From Poecilobothrus nobilitatus (taxonomy: Eukaryota > Arthropoda > Insecta > Diptera > Dolichopodidae), in contig OX352772.1 in the NCBI GenBank assembly GCA_947095535.1, positions 230,703,911-230,767,910 on the forward strand: DNA of 64,000 bases, given 5' to 3'. The translations under genes were made by a program, and so were the position numbers. A model generated the notes under the pieces. It was not told where the DNA came from and searched no databases. It saw only the letters and a program-made list of their open reading frames with translations. Of this stretch, positions 11,541 through 24,220 are shown piece after piece. The first letter of the stretch is position 1. Each line of letters begins with the position of its first letter.

Positions 11541-11592
11541 GTGCATAGTCTTTTAGGCGAAAGGTCTCGGGTTCAAATCCCGGTCGGGTCAA
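11541..11592 (+). tRNA. tRNA 3'-half fragment (T-arm), not a complete tRNA
   Basis: GGTCTCGGGTTCAAATCCCGGTCGGGTC contains a perfect T-arm (CGGGTTCAAATCCCG) and a 3' acceptor-like strand. The matching 5' acceptor strand (GACCCGAC) and a D-arm are absent upstream. It may be a tRNA relic or part of a tRNA-derived SINE. It contains a B-box-like GGTTCAAATCC. Confidence 0.5.
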
Positions 11593-12224
11593 AAATAATA
11601 TATAAAATATAATAAAATAATGTAAACAAAATATTAAATATCTGGATATATTAAATAATCCGGACGATATAATATGAAAAAAAAAAAATATGTTACAACA
11701 CCCTAGTTAAGTTGTGGTTTTTTTGTGAAATTACCTCTCAAAATATAGTTTCTGGTATTATTGGTTAAAAGAATTTTAACGTAAGAATATTATATAGAAA
11801 ATTTAAATTTAAATTTGAGCGGTAAGTTATCCAATGGGTATAATTCAATTTTTTTACTAAAATAAGTTAGTTTTTTTAATAGAAGTGGAAAATTAAAAGT
11901 TGTATTACAAGTTTAATAAAAAGTTGAAGTTAAGTTCATATACATATGCGAAATACATATATATTTTACTATTAGTGCACACATTATTTTCTTCTTAAAC
12001 ATTCAAGAATTTGGAACGTAGATTTAAAAAGTAGGAAAACAATTTTTTTTTATTATTGCTTAGAATTTGTTTCCAAATTTATTTGATTGTTTCAATTGTT
12101 TTATTCATTAACTCGTTGCAAAACTTATATGTAATAAAAATTTTCTATTCTTCTAACTTTTTATTTATCTACATATTTTTATTATCTTTTCCATCTATCT
12201 TTTGCTTTCATTAACGGTGGTTGT

Positions 12225-12419
12225 TTGCATGAACGTATGATACATCTACCTCTGATTAGAATGTTTCAAAATATAAAATCAGATTCCCGTAAATCGGGAA
12301 GAACCTGCGCCATTTGCAAAAATAGTAGGCGGAATTTTAATGAAAAGCTTTACATATTTCCAAATGATAGTACCTCGTTTGATATGTGTACTTCAAAATG
12401 TATATATTTATCTTACTAA
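12225..12419 (+). CDS. Short THAP-zinc-finger-like ORF, probably a transposase relic
   Basis: The 64-codon ORF has CAICKNSRRNF, then IFPND and a later Cys. This pattern resembles the start of the C2CH THAP domain (C-x2-C ... F-P-x-D), found in P-element transposases and some cellular proteins. The downstream C-x2-H half is not present, and the frame ends soon after. I see no adjoining catalytic domain. The similarity is weak and could be chance. Confidence 0.25.
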   Translation: MHERMIHLPLIRMFQNIKSDSRKSGRTCAICKNSRRNFNEKLYIFPNDSTSFDMCTSKCIYLSY

Positions 12420-12812
12420 TTTTGTTTTACAAGAGTTTTTTAATGCCGAATTGAACGTTTAATTGAATTCAATACCTATTTTTTTACTTTAAAACTTCAA
12501 TTCGGCTTTTTCCCTTTTCTAAAAATATTACATCAATAAAAATTTAGTTTTAAATTTAATTATCAATTTTCAATTATATCAAAGTTTTCAGATAACATTT
12601 TTTGATCCAGTATAAAATTTTATACGGCACACGAGTTTTAAATACTTTATTTATAATCTGTTTGCAAAATTCCTAAATTGATTAAAAGAAATTACAATCA
12701 GAGGTTAACATTTCAATAATATTTTAAAGAAAATATTTCTTATATTTAAAAAAGATTATAAAAAAAGAAATGTGATAATTGTTAAATTAGTTTTAAACTA
12801 AATAAATAAATA

Positions 12813-14066
12813 AACAAGTAAATGTAACAGTAAGTCGATGCAACCGACTTATTAACACCCTACACCTTAATAATTCGAACTAAATTAAAAATCCATAAGT
12901 TTTTTTGGCAGCTGCTTGAACTTCTTTCCTTTCCTGTCTTATTCAACTCGAATTTCAGGAACGTAAAAGAGGCATCCTCTTGGGATATACTTGACACCTT
13001 TGTAAAAAATTTTAAGCCAGAAATCTTTATTAATTTCGAAGATTGTTCCTTGGGATCCTTGGGACGTGTGTGTCAGGTACCCGAATTGCCACTCCATTTC
13101 ATCGAATCCATCTCAGGAACATAAAGAAAACATGCCAGAACACCATTGTACTAAATTTAAAGGTTCTACTTTTGATGGTTTTGGAGATATGCTCGTTGCT
13201 CTTGTGCTCGTCCGAAAGTTTCCAAAATACGAACCCATGGTTCAAATTCTTTCAAATGTCAGTTTCCAATTTTACAGAAAAGGAAACATTACAGAACACC
13301 TATGTACTAAAAATAAAAGTTCTATCTTTGTTGGTTGTGGAGATATACTCGTTTGCTCTGGGGCTTGTCCGGAAGCTTCCACGATTTGAACTTGAACCCA
13401 TAGACCAAATCCTCACAAATTTCTGAAACATAAATCAAACATGAAGGAACACCATTCTGCCTAATTTAAAGGTTATATCTTTGTTGCTTTTGGAGATAAT
13501 ATCATTTGCTCTGAGGCTCGTTCGATAGCTTCCAAAATCCGAACCCAAGGACCAAATCCTCTTAAATTTCAGAGACATAAATCAAACGAGAAGGAACATC
13601 ATTGTAAAAAATTTATAGTTTCTATCTTTATTTTGGAGACAATCTCGTTTGCTCTGGGGCTCGTTCGGAAGCTTCCAATATACGAATCCATGGTTCAAAT
13701 ACTTTCAAATGTCAGTTTCCAATTTTATAGAAAAGGAAACATAACAGCACACTCTTGTACTTAAAATAAAGGTTCTATCTGGGGCTCATTCGGAAGCTTC
13801 CAGAATCCGAACCCATGTACCGATTTTGTCCATATTTGAACTTAGCCTTCCTTTTCTAATTAGTAACCTATTATATAAATTTCATCAAGATAGCCTTATT
13901 AGTTTTTGAGTTATCGTGCGAACGGACGGACGGACATCGTTAAATCGACTCCGGAGGTGATCCTGATTCAGAATATGTATACATGTCCATATCTAACTCG
14001 CTTCCTTCTGGTGGTTACAAACACCATACCAAAGTTAATATACCCTATACTTAGGTGTAGGGTATA
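12813..14066 (-). mobile_element. DINE-1/Helentron-like non-autonomous element, family A, copy 3 (inverted)
   Basis: This is an inverted copy. On the plus strand it opens with the reverse of the 3' hairpin (AAGTCGATGCAACCGACTT) and closes with TATACTTAGGTGTAGGGTATA. The GGACGGACGGAC block lies near 13,923. The internal array is reduced to about five damaged 147-bp units (13,190-13,810). The conserved tail with AAGTTTTTTTGGCAGCTGCTTG is at 12,898. The right end abuts a LINE fragment directly. Confidence 0.65.
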
Positions 14067-14078
14067 ATAAACAAATAA

Positions 14079-16136
14079 ATATGCCAGAGGTTGACTCAAT
14101 TTTTGTTTTTGTCGATTTTAACCGTCCTTCTCTTTCTTTTATTGTAGACGATACGGATAATTTGTTATTACTATTTAATTTCCAGAACGCAATTGACTTT
14201 TATTTAATTAGTGAATTCTATGGTAACGAGATCCACCAAATTATTAGTTATCCTAATAGTAATAACAAGTGGTTAGATCTTGCATTTTCGAATGCATGTA
14301 ATGATAGATTGATGGTTAAACTTGCTGATGATGCAGATAGTTATTTTACTAACACTAATCATCATAACGCAATCATTTTCGAGTTCTCCACTTCTATTCC
14401 ACTATTAACCACATCTCACAATAACAAAATTGTATATGATTTTTTTAACACTGACTATCAAAGTATTAATAACGCTTTGTCATTAATCATGTGGGACGAA
14501 TTGTTAGTACAACAGGATATCAATTAAGTAATCTCTATCTTTTACTTAAATCTGTTTCAAATTATATTCAATAGAATATATAAACAACTTATACACTATC
14601 AAGCACCATTCGACGACTTATTGAATATGTATAAGCAACTTGCTATAGAATTTCAGCAAAAAGATAATGCAGTATATAAAAACTATGTCTCTGATATTGG
14701 CAACAAACTAGTTACTAATCCCAAAAAAAATTTGTAACTTCTTTTCTGAGCATTTTCAACATGTTTATCGTCCAAGAGCACCAGTCACCACTTCGGCTAA
14801 CTCTTTATGTAACATCTTGAATTTCCTGATTACAGATTTGTATCTTTCTGAAAGTCATATTCTTGAAGCAATTTTGAGCCATGATTTAAAAAAGGATGCT
14901 GGTCCGGATTTAATTTCCCAATCTTTCTATATTCTTTCTATATTCAGTCTAATTTTCTTTCTTCATTTTATTTTCAGTAAGTCACTTTCAATTTGGATTT
15001 TCCTACAAGAGTGGAAATTCTCCCCCTTTAACCCCTATCAAATGGAAAAGGGATACCAAGTTGATGCAATTTACACTGATTTTAGCAAAGCTTTCGATGT
15101 GTAGATCACTTCAGCTCTTGGCACCTCATATTTCGTTTGCTGATGGAACTCAACTTACAGAAATGTAAGGTTATTAGCTTTACACGAAAACGATATTTTT
15201 TAATATACGGCTACAAAATAGATAACGTAACTCTTGAAAGAATTTTTAGCATTATCGATTTAGGAATTCTTCTCGATAATAAACTTAATTTTAATCTTCA
15301 CTATGACCAATCAGTTTCAAAAACTAATAAAATGTTAGACTTCATAAAGAGAAGAGCTAATGAATTTGGTGACATAAAAAACTCTCTATTTTTTTCTAGT
15401 TCGATCTATCTGTCATACCATATAATACCATATAATGTTTATCTACTGTACGAATGTAGGCTTTCAAGTTCATTCCAATAGAATCGAATCAATTCAAAAG
15501 CAATTTTTTTTATTTGCATTAAGAAATCAATATAATCCTTCCGATTTTATTGTTATCATTTTTTACTTTTGACATTTTGAATAATAGTATTTCTATCCAA
15601 TCTCTTAATAAGAAGTTTAGCCTTAACGATAGTGTTAGGCAAAATAGAAATATTAAATTTTCTAACACAAACAAACACAATACAGAGTACAGAAGAAATG
15701 AACCCATCAATAGATGTTATATAACTTTTAATCAAATTTGTCATCTTTATACTACTTCCAACTTCTGAATTACTTTCAAACACATTTTACAACATTATTG
15801 TTTTTCTTCAGACATTATAGATTAATTAAATTTCTTCAGTAAATTATAGATTATTGAACATAGCCGAAGCCCTCTGGTCTAAATGAGTTAATTTAAAATA
15901 TTAAAATTCAAGCAAATTATTATTAATTAATTTAAACCTTGTTTTTCTTTCCATATTGTGTTCTTTCTCTTAATTATTACAGAAGTGATTGAGCATTCAT
16001 TTGATAAGGTTGCATTGTATAAATAATATTATGTAATGCAATTGTGTTTGACTCAAATTGATTTCTTTAATAATAAAATAATAATTCTTCTTAATAATTA
16101 CTAATAATTCTTCTTTGTTAAAAAAAAAAAAAAATA
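14079..16136 (+). mobile_element. Decayed LINE (non-LTR retrotransposon) with A-rich tail
   Basis: This is a 5'-truncated non-LTR element. The endonuclease C-terminal half, pieces of RT and a C-terminal tail are followed by a 3' region ending in an A tract near 16,120-16,136. The clade is uncertain within the Jockey/CR1 group. It begins immediately after the inverted DINE-1-like element. Confidence 0.6.
14081..15830 (+). pseudogene. LINE ORF2 remains (endonuclease end, RT pieces, C-terminus)
   Basis: From the left: VFVDFNRPSLSF (the GDFN motif with Gly to Val), then KWLDLAFSNA and HHNAIIFEF from the endonuclease. Then DAGPDLISQSF and YTDFSKAFDV come from the RT. The YADD block is deleted, and the thumb follows as LNLQKCKVISFTRK and DLGILLDNKLNF. 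The C-terminal tail NEPINRCYITFNQICHLY follows in another frame. Stops, two frame changes and the palm deletion show it is inactive. Confidence 0.65.
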
Positions 16137-16469
16137 ACATATATATAGTCAATTAAAAACATATAAGCAATAGAAAATACATTTAGTGCAGCTGAAAAAT
16201 TTATCATAATAAATATTAAGTTCAAAATTTTAACGCGTAAACAATTGCCGTAAACTTATTGACATTTAATAAATTTTAATATATATTAAAATAAAGTGAT
16301 TTTATATAAAATATACATAATAAAATATAATAATAAAATAATATACATATATACATATCAAAAAACTAAATATGGGGGTCCAAGCCCCCCGCCTGGAATA
16401 GGGCAAAATATTACATTAGATAAAACAAAAATATTAAATAATAATATAGATGGACAAAAATTTTTAATA

Positions 16470-17598
16470 ATGTCCAGGATAGATGAAGGGAAGAGCATGG
16501 CGAATATATCCCCTTTTCTGCTAAAAAAAAGTAATTATAGCTGGGGAAGTTATGGGGTGTAAAAAATTAAGAAACGGAACGTGTCTGATCCAAACAAAAA
16601 ACAAAAAACAAGCGGATCAATTAATTAAACTAATAGGCTTCAGCGAAATAAAAATTAATGTAGAAGAACACCCTACGCTGAACTATTCAAAGGGAATTGT
16701 TTTTTGTCCAGAATTCAAGTACCTGGAGAAACAAGATATAATAATTGAAATGAAAGAACAATACGTAATGGAAATTATTCCTTTTACGAAAAAAATTAAC
16801 GAAAAAGTTGAAGAAACCGGATTGTATACTATCAAATTCTCTACACCAACAATTCCCGAGTATATATTCGTCGGTTACCAAAGATACTCAGTAAGAGAAT
16901 TTATACCAGCTCCATTGAGATGTTTCAATTGCTTAAAATTCTGCCACCACTCCGATGTTTGCCAAAGAGGAAAAATGTGTGCAAACCGTGGGGAACAAGC
17001 GCATACAAAAGCTGAAGAAAAGTGCCCCAAATTAGCAAAATGCCTTAACTGTAATGGAGAATATAACGCCTTTTACCGGGGATGCCCGAAGTACAAAAGA
17101 GAATTCTCGATCAAGACAATCAAAATAATAGAAAAAGTTGATATAAAAGAAGCAGTAAGGCGGTATAATTCAAGATACCCAGGGGAAGGCAGCTATTCGT
17201 CAACTACATTAACAAATATTAAAAAATGCAACTGCAGCTGCAATTGCAATAAAAATGACGGGCAAAATAGTAATTCGGCTGCTAAACCAAGCACATCAAT
17301 CGCAAAAACAACAACAACTCCAACAACAGCTGCAACTTTAACATCGAAAACAACGGCGATAACAACTGCAACAGCAACATCGGTAACAACGGCGACAACA
17401 TCAAAATCATCCTCAACAAAAGCCATCGATGTTTTAAAAGTTGGAGAAGGACAATTCCTTCTTCCCAAAGGAATAAGTAAAAGGAAGAAGAAAGAATTGA
17501 CAAGACAAGGTAAAATAACTAAACCAAGTCTCGAACGCAAAAGTTTTAGTAGCGCCTCGGATATCGAGTTCGTGGAATCAATCTCCTTCGATGACTAG
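16470..17598 (+). pseudogene. I-element ORF1 (Gag-like nucleic-acid-binding protein), one frameshift
   Basis: The start MSRIDEGKSMANISPFLL is in one frame and the body (KKLRNGTCLIQTKNKKQAD onward) in the next. A one-base shift near 16,555 separates them. The body has an RRM-like N-terminal region, then three CCHC-type knuckles beginning CFNCLKFCHHSDVC, with the last H replaced in part. A cysteine cluster CNCSCNC, a Thr/Ala-rich low-complexity stretch and a basic tail follow. ORF1 of I elements binds element RNA. Its TAG overlaps the ORF2 start in ATGACTAG. Confidence 0.75.
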
Positions 17599-20500
17599 TA
17601 TTGTCCAGTGGAACTGCAACGGCTTCTACAGTCATTTTGAGGATTTTAAACTACTCTGTGGTAAGTACGAACCTTTTATTTGCTGTTTGCAGGAAACTAA
17701 ATTTAGTGAAAATCATACGCCAGTCTTCAAGAACTTCAATACGTTCCACAAAAATAGTGACGCGATAACAATATCTCAAGGCGGAGTAGCAATATTAGTT
17801 GATGACCAATATTATAGTGAAGAGGTACCCATAATAGGTACCTCCTTCCCGGCTGTAGCCGTTAGAGTTTCATATCCTATTTTTTTTACAATATGCAATA
17901 TTTATCTCCCTTGTAGGCAAAAAATTACCATCCAAGAAATGCAACAGCTTCTAAACCAGCTTCAACACCCTTTTATCATCTTGGGAGATTTTAACTGTCA
18001 CAACATCATGTGGGGCTCTGAAACCACCGACAGCAGGGGTAAAATGATCGAAAACGTAATAAGTCAAAATTCTTTGCTAGTTTTAAACGATAACAAACCA
18101 ACATTTTTCAGTTTCGACCATAAATCATTCAGCGCTATCGACCTAACTTTAGCCTCCCCGACGATGGGAAGCCTTGTGGAGTGGAACGTCGACGAGGACT
18201 TACATAACAGTGATCACTTTCCGATAATAACGACTTTACTGACAAATAACCAACCAGCTGAACGTAGAGAAAATTGGAATATAAACCAAGCCCACTGGGA
18301 TTTGTATAAAATATCATTCAATTTAGAACATAAAAAATACAACACAATCGATGAGCAAGAAACTTCTCTAAATAATGTAATCACTACGGCTGCAACTGCT
18401 GCAATACCAAAAAATAGCTTATACAAAAGAAGAAAACAAGTACCTTGGTGGAACGCAGAAATAAAAGAGGCTATCCAAAAACGAAAAAACCTTTTGAGAA
18501 AATATAAACTAACCATGAATTTAGAACATTTTGTAGAATTCTTGATTGCAAGAAACCAGAGCAGACAGCTGATTAGAAAGGCTAAGAGAGAGTCTTGGGC
18601 GAACTTCGTTTCCTCCATTTCTTCCTCTACTCCTCCTAAAGCTGTTTTCTCAAAAATTCGAGCAATTAATGGAAGACAACAAATTCAGAATATACGACAA
18701 ATAATAGAAAGTGGACAAATATAGACAGATAAAAGCCAAATAGCTAATATTTTGGCGAGCTCATTTGCAATGACATCCAGTTCGGCGAACTACACTGCAG
18801 AATTTACACAATTCAAAAATAAAGTGGAGAGAATTCCGCTACTCATACCTGAGGATAGAGGGGAAGCATATAATAGAACCTTTACAATGCTAGGACTAGA
18901 AATAGCACTAGCTGGGTGCAAAGGGAGTCCCCCAGGACCAGATACAATACGGTACGAAATGCTCAAGCAACTCAATTTGGAGGGAAAAAAGGCCCTACTT
19001 TACTTATATAATGCTATGTGGGTTGATGGATCTTTTCCGAAAAACTGAAGGAACGCAATTCTAGTACCCATACTCAAAAATGGACTCGAGGAGTACACAA
19101 AGCTATCGACCTATAGCCCTGACAAACTGCTCCTGCAAGGTTTTGGAAAGAATGGTATGGAACAGACTTAAATGGGAACTTGAATCAAAAAACAAACTTT
19201 CCAATTTTCAGTTCGGTTTCCGAAAAAATCGCTCAACATTGAACAATCTTTCCTATTTCGAATCCGAAATAGGAATTGCATTGGCAGGGAAGAGGTATTT
19301 GTTATCTGTCTTTTTCGATATCGAAAAAGCCTATGATATGGTGTGGAGAAGGAAGATTATAGAAGAACTGATAAAAATGGGCTTCCGAGGGAACATACTG
19401 ACATATATCCGGAACTTCCTTACAGCGAGAAAGATGAGAGTCGCTATTGGACGGCAGTACTCTCAAGAGAAGGACATAGAAAACGAAATTCCTCAGGGTT
19501 TAGTTTTAAGTGTTCTTCTCTTTACTGTCGTTATAAATAGTGTGACTAACGCCATTAAGGCTCCCGTAAAATACGTACAATACGCGGACGATATAGCCAT
19601 ATTTACTTCCGGCAAAAATTTAAATAATGTCAAAAAACATATTCAGGAGACACTAAACAAGTTAGTAAAATGGGGAAATTCCAATGGATTCAAGTTCTCA
19701 TATGGAAAAGCCGTGTCCATGTTATTTACAAGGAAAAGGTTTGTTACATATCCAGACCTATTCCTGAATAGCCAAAAAATAACATTGGATGACAAACACA
19801 AGTTTCTCGGAGTAATTTTCCACCCAAAACTGACGTGGAAGCCACATGTTAAATGGGTTAAAAGTCAATCTACTACGAGACTAAACATCTTGAAGATGAT
19901 TGGCAAGTCAACATACGGGTCAGACAGAGGTATGATGTTACGAATTTTGAACACAATCGTTCTTCCTGTTTTGGATTACGGTTGTCCAGTATATGGAGGT
20001 GCTTCACCATCCACTCTTAAACTTTTGGACACCATCCTTCACACAGGCACCAGACTTGCAACTGGGGCCTTCAAGACAAGTCCGAGCAGCAGCGTACTGT
20101 GTGATGCCGCACAATTGCCACTAGACCTAAGAAGAGAAAAACACACTGCGTTTTATGGACTAAAGGTATGCGCATCAGAAGGTCACCCTCTCAAAGAGTT
20201 AGTAATGAACAATGAAATATACGACAGATTTAAAAATATGCCTATACTCCAACAACCTTTTTCTGTTCGGATCAGATCCCAACTACTATCTTGTGGAATT
20301 TCTCTTAACGGTTATGACACCAAAAAATGGCTCAAATGGCCACCATGGACTATAAAAACGCTTACAATAGATTTTGATTTGACCACACATAAAAAGGACA
20401 AAACAAACTACTTACAATACCAAAGATTAGTATATGAGAAACTAAATAACAAATATAGGAATTATGAACAGATTTACACAGACGGATCAAAAATTCAAGA

Positions 20501-21296
20501 CAATATAACCAATATAAGCACAGTTGGGTGTGCGTTTAAAAGTACGCAAGAAGAACATAATTTTCGACTCTAGGACAAGACTAGTATTTTGTCAGCGGAA
20601 CTATATGCAATTATGAAAGCACTTAAATATTGTATGCAGAAATACAAAGGTAGAAAGATCATTATATGCTTTGACTCCCTGGGTCGTCTTCAAGCAATTT
20701 TCTCAAGTACCTCCTGCCATCCTATAACTTTAAGAATCCACGAATTATTGCAAGCGACAAGTAATGAAATTGTTCTTATGTGGATTCCTGGACATGCAAG
20801 TATTGAGGAGAATGAAAGAGTGGACAAGCTGGCTAAGGAAGCAACTACAGATGAACCAGACCTGGACTTTAGATCCTACCACCGGAACTTTAGGGAACTG
20901 GTAAAAAAACACATATGGGAGAAACACAACATCAGATGGAATAACGAGCCTTCCTCAAATAAACTGAAAGAGATCAAACCAACGATCTCTAAATGGAAAA
21001 GCATTGACAGTATTAGCCGGAAAGCCTCAGTCATCCTAACGCGACTCAAAATTGGTCATTCAAGACTTACCTATAGCTATCTTTTTGAAAGCCAATTTAG
21101 TAATCCTCCAAGTTGCTTCTGCGACCCTAAAATATCCATCACTATACGCCATATTTTTGAAGACTGCCCGAAATACAGCAACGAAAGGCTCGAATTTAAC
21201 ATAGAAGGTCGAGGGGTCCTGGCGAAGGACTCCATTCAAGCCTCACACAATATTATCGATTTCGTGAGCAGAATAGGTCTGACCAACGAGATGTAG
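17591..21296 (+). pseudogene. I-element ORF2 (endonuclease, reverse transcriptase, RNase H)
   Basis: The endonuclease shows VQWNCNGFYSH, LQETKF, ILGDFNCHN and NSDHFPI. The RT shows SYRPIALT, FFDIEKAYDMVW, IPQGLVLSVLLF and YADDIAIF, followed by KFLGVIFHPKLTW. The RNase H shows YTDGSK, SAELYAI, CFDSLG and GHASIEENERVDKLAKEA. A C-terminal CCHC-like region (CFCDP...HIFEDCP) ends the protein. Defects are TAG at 18,722, one frameshift near 19,085 and TAG at 20,571. All catalytic residues I can check remain. Confidence 0.85.
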
Positions 21297-21724
21297 TTAT
21301 GACTGTAATCAAGTGATTGGATTTTTCTGACCTTTTCTTCTTCCTCGTACTTATTTCATTATTATTACTAACCATAATAGTAACATTAGCCAATAATTAT
21401 TGACATCATACTAACATTAAAAAAAAAATTAAAATAAAATAAAAAATAAAAAAAAAATAAAAAAAATTTTTAGTTTGCCACTAACCATTACTAATGATAA
21501 CGTAATACTAACCTTAGATAATAAGAATATAAATACTAACTTACATAATAGGAATACACATACTAACTTCGGATAATAAGATAAAAATTCCAAAAAAAAA
21601 AAAAAATTAGTTTGAGGGCTTGAAAAACCTCTGAGTTCATAAGCCCATTAAATAAAGTTCAAACTAATAATTTCCTACACACAAACTAATAATTTCCGTT
21701 TAGTTAGAAATTTAAAACAATATT

Positions 21725-22798
21725 GATTTAAGAACAGGGTGTAACAAAACAAAATAACGCATCTGGTTTCTAATTAAAATTTCAATATTTTTATGAAAGT
21801 GTAAATATTTCCGATTTCTTTAATTTGATTTGGGAGATCATTATAAATTTTTAAACAGTTGTAAAGGAAATTCATTTTTTGTTTGTCAGTTCTAAATAAA
21901 GATAGATAGATGTTTCTTTATTATGAATATTGTAATTGTCTATTTCTAAATTTTGCTGTATCATAAGGTTATGCTTGATTCCGTTGTTTATAATTTTATA
22001 CATGAGCATATAACGCTCACGTTTGCAAATGTTCTCGAAGCTTAAATATTTCCTAGAATAAATTAGTTTGGTGGATGCCGTATCGGTAGGTTATGTATAA
22101 TTTTTATTGATTTTTTAGAAGTATTTCAATTTTATTTAAGTAAATTTGTGATGCTGTACTCCAGATAGGGTTAAAATATATTATTTATTTCATTAGACAA
22201 GATATAAGAATAGATAATATAGAGAGTACTTTGGAGAGTAAATTTTTGGAGTCTTCTTAAAATAAATACATACGGGGACATTTTTTTCGCTAGAAATTCA
22301 ACATGCCCATCCCATTTTACCTTCGAGTCAATTACAAGTCCCAGATAGTTTTAACTTCTAACAACTTCAATTGGTGTATTTCTAAATATAAAAATAGGAT
22401 CATTAAAAGCTTTATTCTCAAAGAAAAGTGTCTTGATCTTCCCTGGCATTTTGTGTTCTCGTAGCCACTCGTCAATAGTTGCCAGATCTTCCAGAATTGC
22501 ATCTTTCAACTCTGCTTCACTATTTTTTGAGTATTTAAGAGCCGCATCGTCAGCAAAAAACTCTAGTTCTCCACTAAGGTTAAGATGCACGATATGGTTG
22601 ATATATAACTTAAATAGGTCCGGCCACAATATTGAAGCTTGTGGTACACCATTTTTTATTATTCTCGTCCTTCTAAAAGTATTTCCAATACGAACGCATT
22701 GTAATGTTTTTATTAGGTAAGATTCGAAAAAATTTACCTGAGATTCAGAAAGGTTGAGCTATGATAACTTATGAAGTAAGATTGTATGGTCAACACAA
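21725..22798 (-). pseudogene. CR1-like LINE, 3' part of ORF2
   Basis: The minus strand reads DCVDHTILLHKLS, then FFADDAALKYSKNSEAEL (YADD-type motif with Phe), then NYLGLVIDSKVKWDGHVEF and a C-terminal tail. It follows the same order as the intact CR1-type ORF2 at 32-33 kb (YADDAVLKYAETNEEEM). The 5' cut falls at the palm, where it meets Maverick copy A sequence. Several stops and frame changes are present. Confidence 0.7.
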
Positions 22799-23081
22799 TC
22801 AAAAGCATTGTCATCTGCTTCACTTGGAGTAAGTCTTATAATAAGAAAATCAATTAGAAATCAAAATGTACAAATTTTTGAAACGGATACAGGACATTAT
22901 AACTGTTCCTTTAGATAGCCCAAGCCCACCGACGAAAAAAGAAAAAACTATAAATAGCAAAGAGTTAAATAATTCATCAAGACGTGTTTTAAGATCAGCT
23001 ATAGCAGGTAATACTCAAACAGAACTTAATTTTCCAATTCGTAAGAATAAATACGCAAGCTCATGCATAACATACAAGTAA
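22799..23081 (+). pseudogene. Maverick unassigned ORF upstream of penton, C-terminal part (copy A)
   Basis: The start of the segment aligns with copy B near 54,830-54,890. The last residues (GNTQTELNFPIRKNK) match copy B near 54,760-54,815. Copy A has about 140 bp between these blocks that copy B lacks, containing a Pro/Lys-rich stretch (SPSPPTKKEKT) and RRVLRSAIAGNTQT. The function is not known to me. It ends just before the penton-like gene. Confidence 0.55.
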
Positions 23082-23119
23082 ATGATGAATTTTATGTGAC
23101 TTTACTTAGTGATTGATCT

Positions 23120-23916
23120 ATGAACTCTTATCCAGAAAATTTATTATCATCTTTTACAAATAAAATGAATAAATACATGTGTGATTTAAGATGGAAAGCC
23201 GGTATTTGAGAAATGTATTTTAATGATTTCGTTCCAAATGTGTATGGTGTAGAATGGGAAAAAAGTACTCAAATATTTATTAAAGGTTTGCAGAAAGATA
23301 TGATAGGAGTGGGAACATCATATATTCCATACATAGAAAAACAAAAGATATGCGACTGGAAAGATTTTCTACTACCAACACTAATTCAAAATATACGCCC
23401 ACTTAATAGATTTACAAGAAAATAAGTTGAACGACAGTTGATTTTGGCAATTTTTAATTTTATAAACGATGAAGTTCATTATACACAATCAGCAAAAGCT
23501 GAGGAGATGCCTAAAAATATAAGTTACACCACAATATGTGCTACTAGGTTTAAAATAGATATAAAAATAAGAGCAAATTACGCTTATACCCTGAAAGGAC
23601 TTTTGACAACATGTTTCAATCAAGTATCTTCGAAAGTTACAGATTTTAAAAAATATAAATCACATGTAATAGAAGCTTTCAAAACTTTTATAGATAATAT
23701 ACAATTGATTCGAATTATTAAACCAGATATGTTTTCTGTATACACAGATATAATTGAACCGCAAAAAATAGGAAATAAAGATGTAAAGTGTTCAAAATGC
23801 TTTCACTGATACTGTAAAAGAATTCAGTAATATTCAATATTGCAATGTGGAGAAATCATCACTTTTCCAATAGTTCAATTACAACAAAAATTGTATTACA
23901 TTTTAAAAAAGTATAA
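23120..23916 (+). pseudogene. Penton-like minor capsid protein of Maverick copy A
   Basis: The frame begins MNSYPENLLSSF. The body has WKDFLLPTLIQNIRPLNRF and FINDEVHYTQ, and near the end YTDIIEPQKIGN, a motif typical of Maverick penton-like proteins. Two in-frame stops and two small deletions near 23,790-23,865, relative to copy B, inactivate it. The protein would form the vertices of the icosahedral particle beside the major capsid protein. This copy preserves the uninterrupted site into which a LINE inserted in copy B. Confidence 0.7.
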
Positions 23917-23959
23917 ATAAAAGCGATTTTACAAAACTATATATTATTTTATTTTTATT

Positions 23960-24218
23960 CATAATAGAGAGAGTATACTATAAGTATTATTTAATTCAAT
24001 CTGGTAGAGGTATTTGAAACCATTATTTACTTCAGGCGCTGATATTTTAAAATAGGAGGTAATTAACTCTCGTATCAATGCTTTATGAATAAAATGTATG
24101 GTTCTGACATAAGAAAACCAAAACTATGAAAGGACCATTCATTAAAAGTTTAAATTATTTTATGTCAAAACGACGCAAAGATAATAACAAAAGGAAACAA
24201 AAATATATTTTTAATTAA
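23960..24218 (+). pseudogene. pVI-like minor structural protein of Maverick copy A, deleted
   Basis: It aligns with the 51.9-52.35-kb gene of copy B (YLIQSGRG, LKPLFTSGADIL, and the basic tail). About 85 bp near the N-terminus and about 110 bp in the middle have been lost. Only scraps of the coding frame remain. It lies between the penton-like and major capsid genes, as in copy B. Confidence 0.6.
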
Positions 24219-24220
24219 TT

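Larger units (their letters stand above)
10285..12812. other. A+T-rich spacer, mostly featureless
   Basis: About 2.5 kb of A+T-rich DNA. The only items I can support are a tRNA 3' fragment at 11,541-11,592 and a short THAP-like ORF at 12,225. No other ORF, repeat or known element could be recognised by eye. Confidence 0.5.
16374..21700 (+). mobile_element. I-type LINE, nearly full length with few lesions
   Basis: A leader with GGGGGTCCAAGCCCCCC, able to form a hairpin, precedes two overlapping ORFs: a Gag with zinc knuckles, and endonuclease-RT-RNase H. Presence of an RNase H domain and the ORF1 type place it in the I clade. The 3' UTR has A-rich runs and ends with a short direct repeat (CAAACTAATAATTTCC twice). 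Only two stops and about two frameshifts break ORF1 and ORF2, so the insertion is relatively young. It sits within or beside a CR1-like fragment. Confidence 0.75.

Noticed and set aside
11541..11592. A complete tRNA gene
   Set aside because: Only the T-arm and 3' acceptor strand are present. No pairing 5' acceptor, D-arm or anticodon stem could be folded.
17193..17540. Antisense Val/Leu-rich ORFs opposite the I-element ORF1
   Set aside because: They are mirror images of the Thr/Ala-rich low-complexity part of ORF1 and have no independent features.
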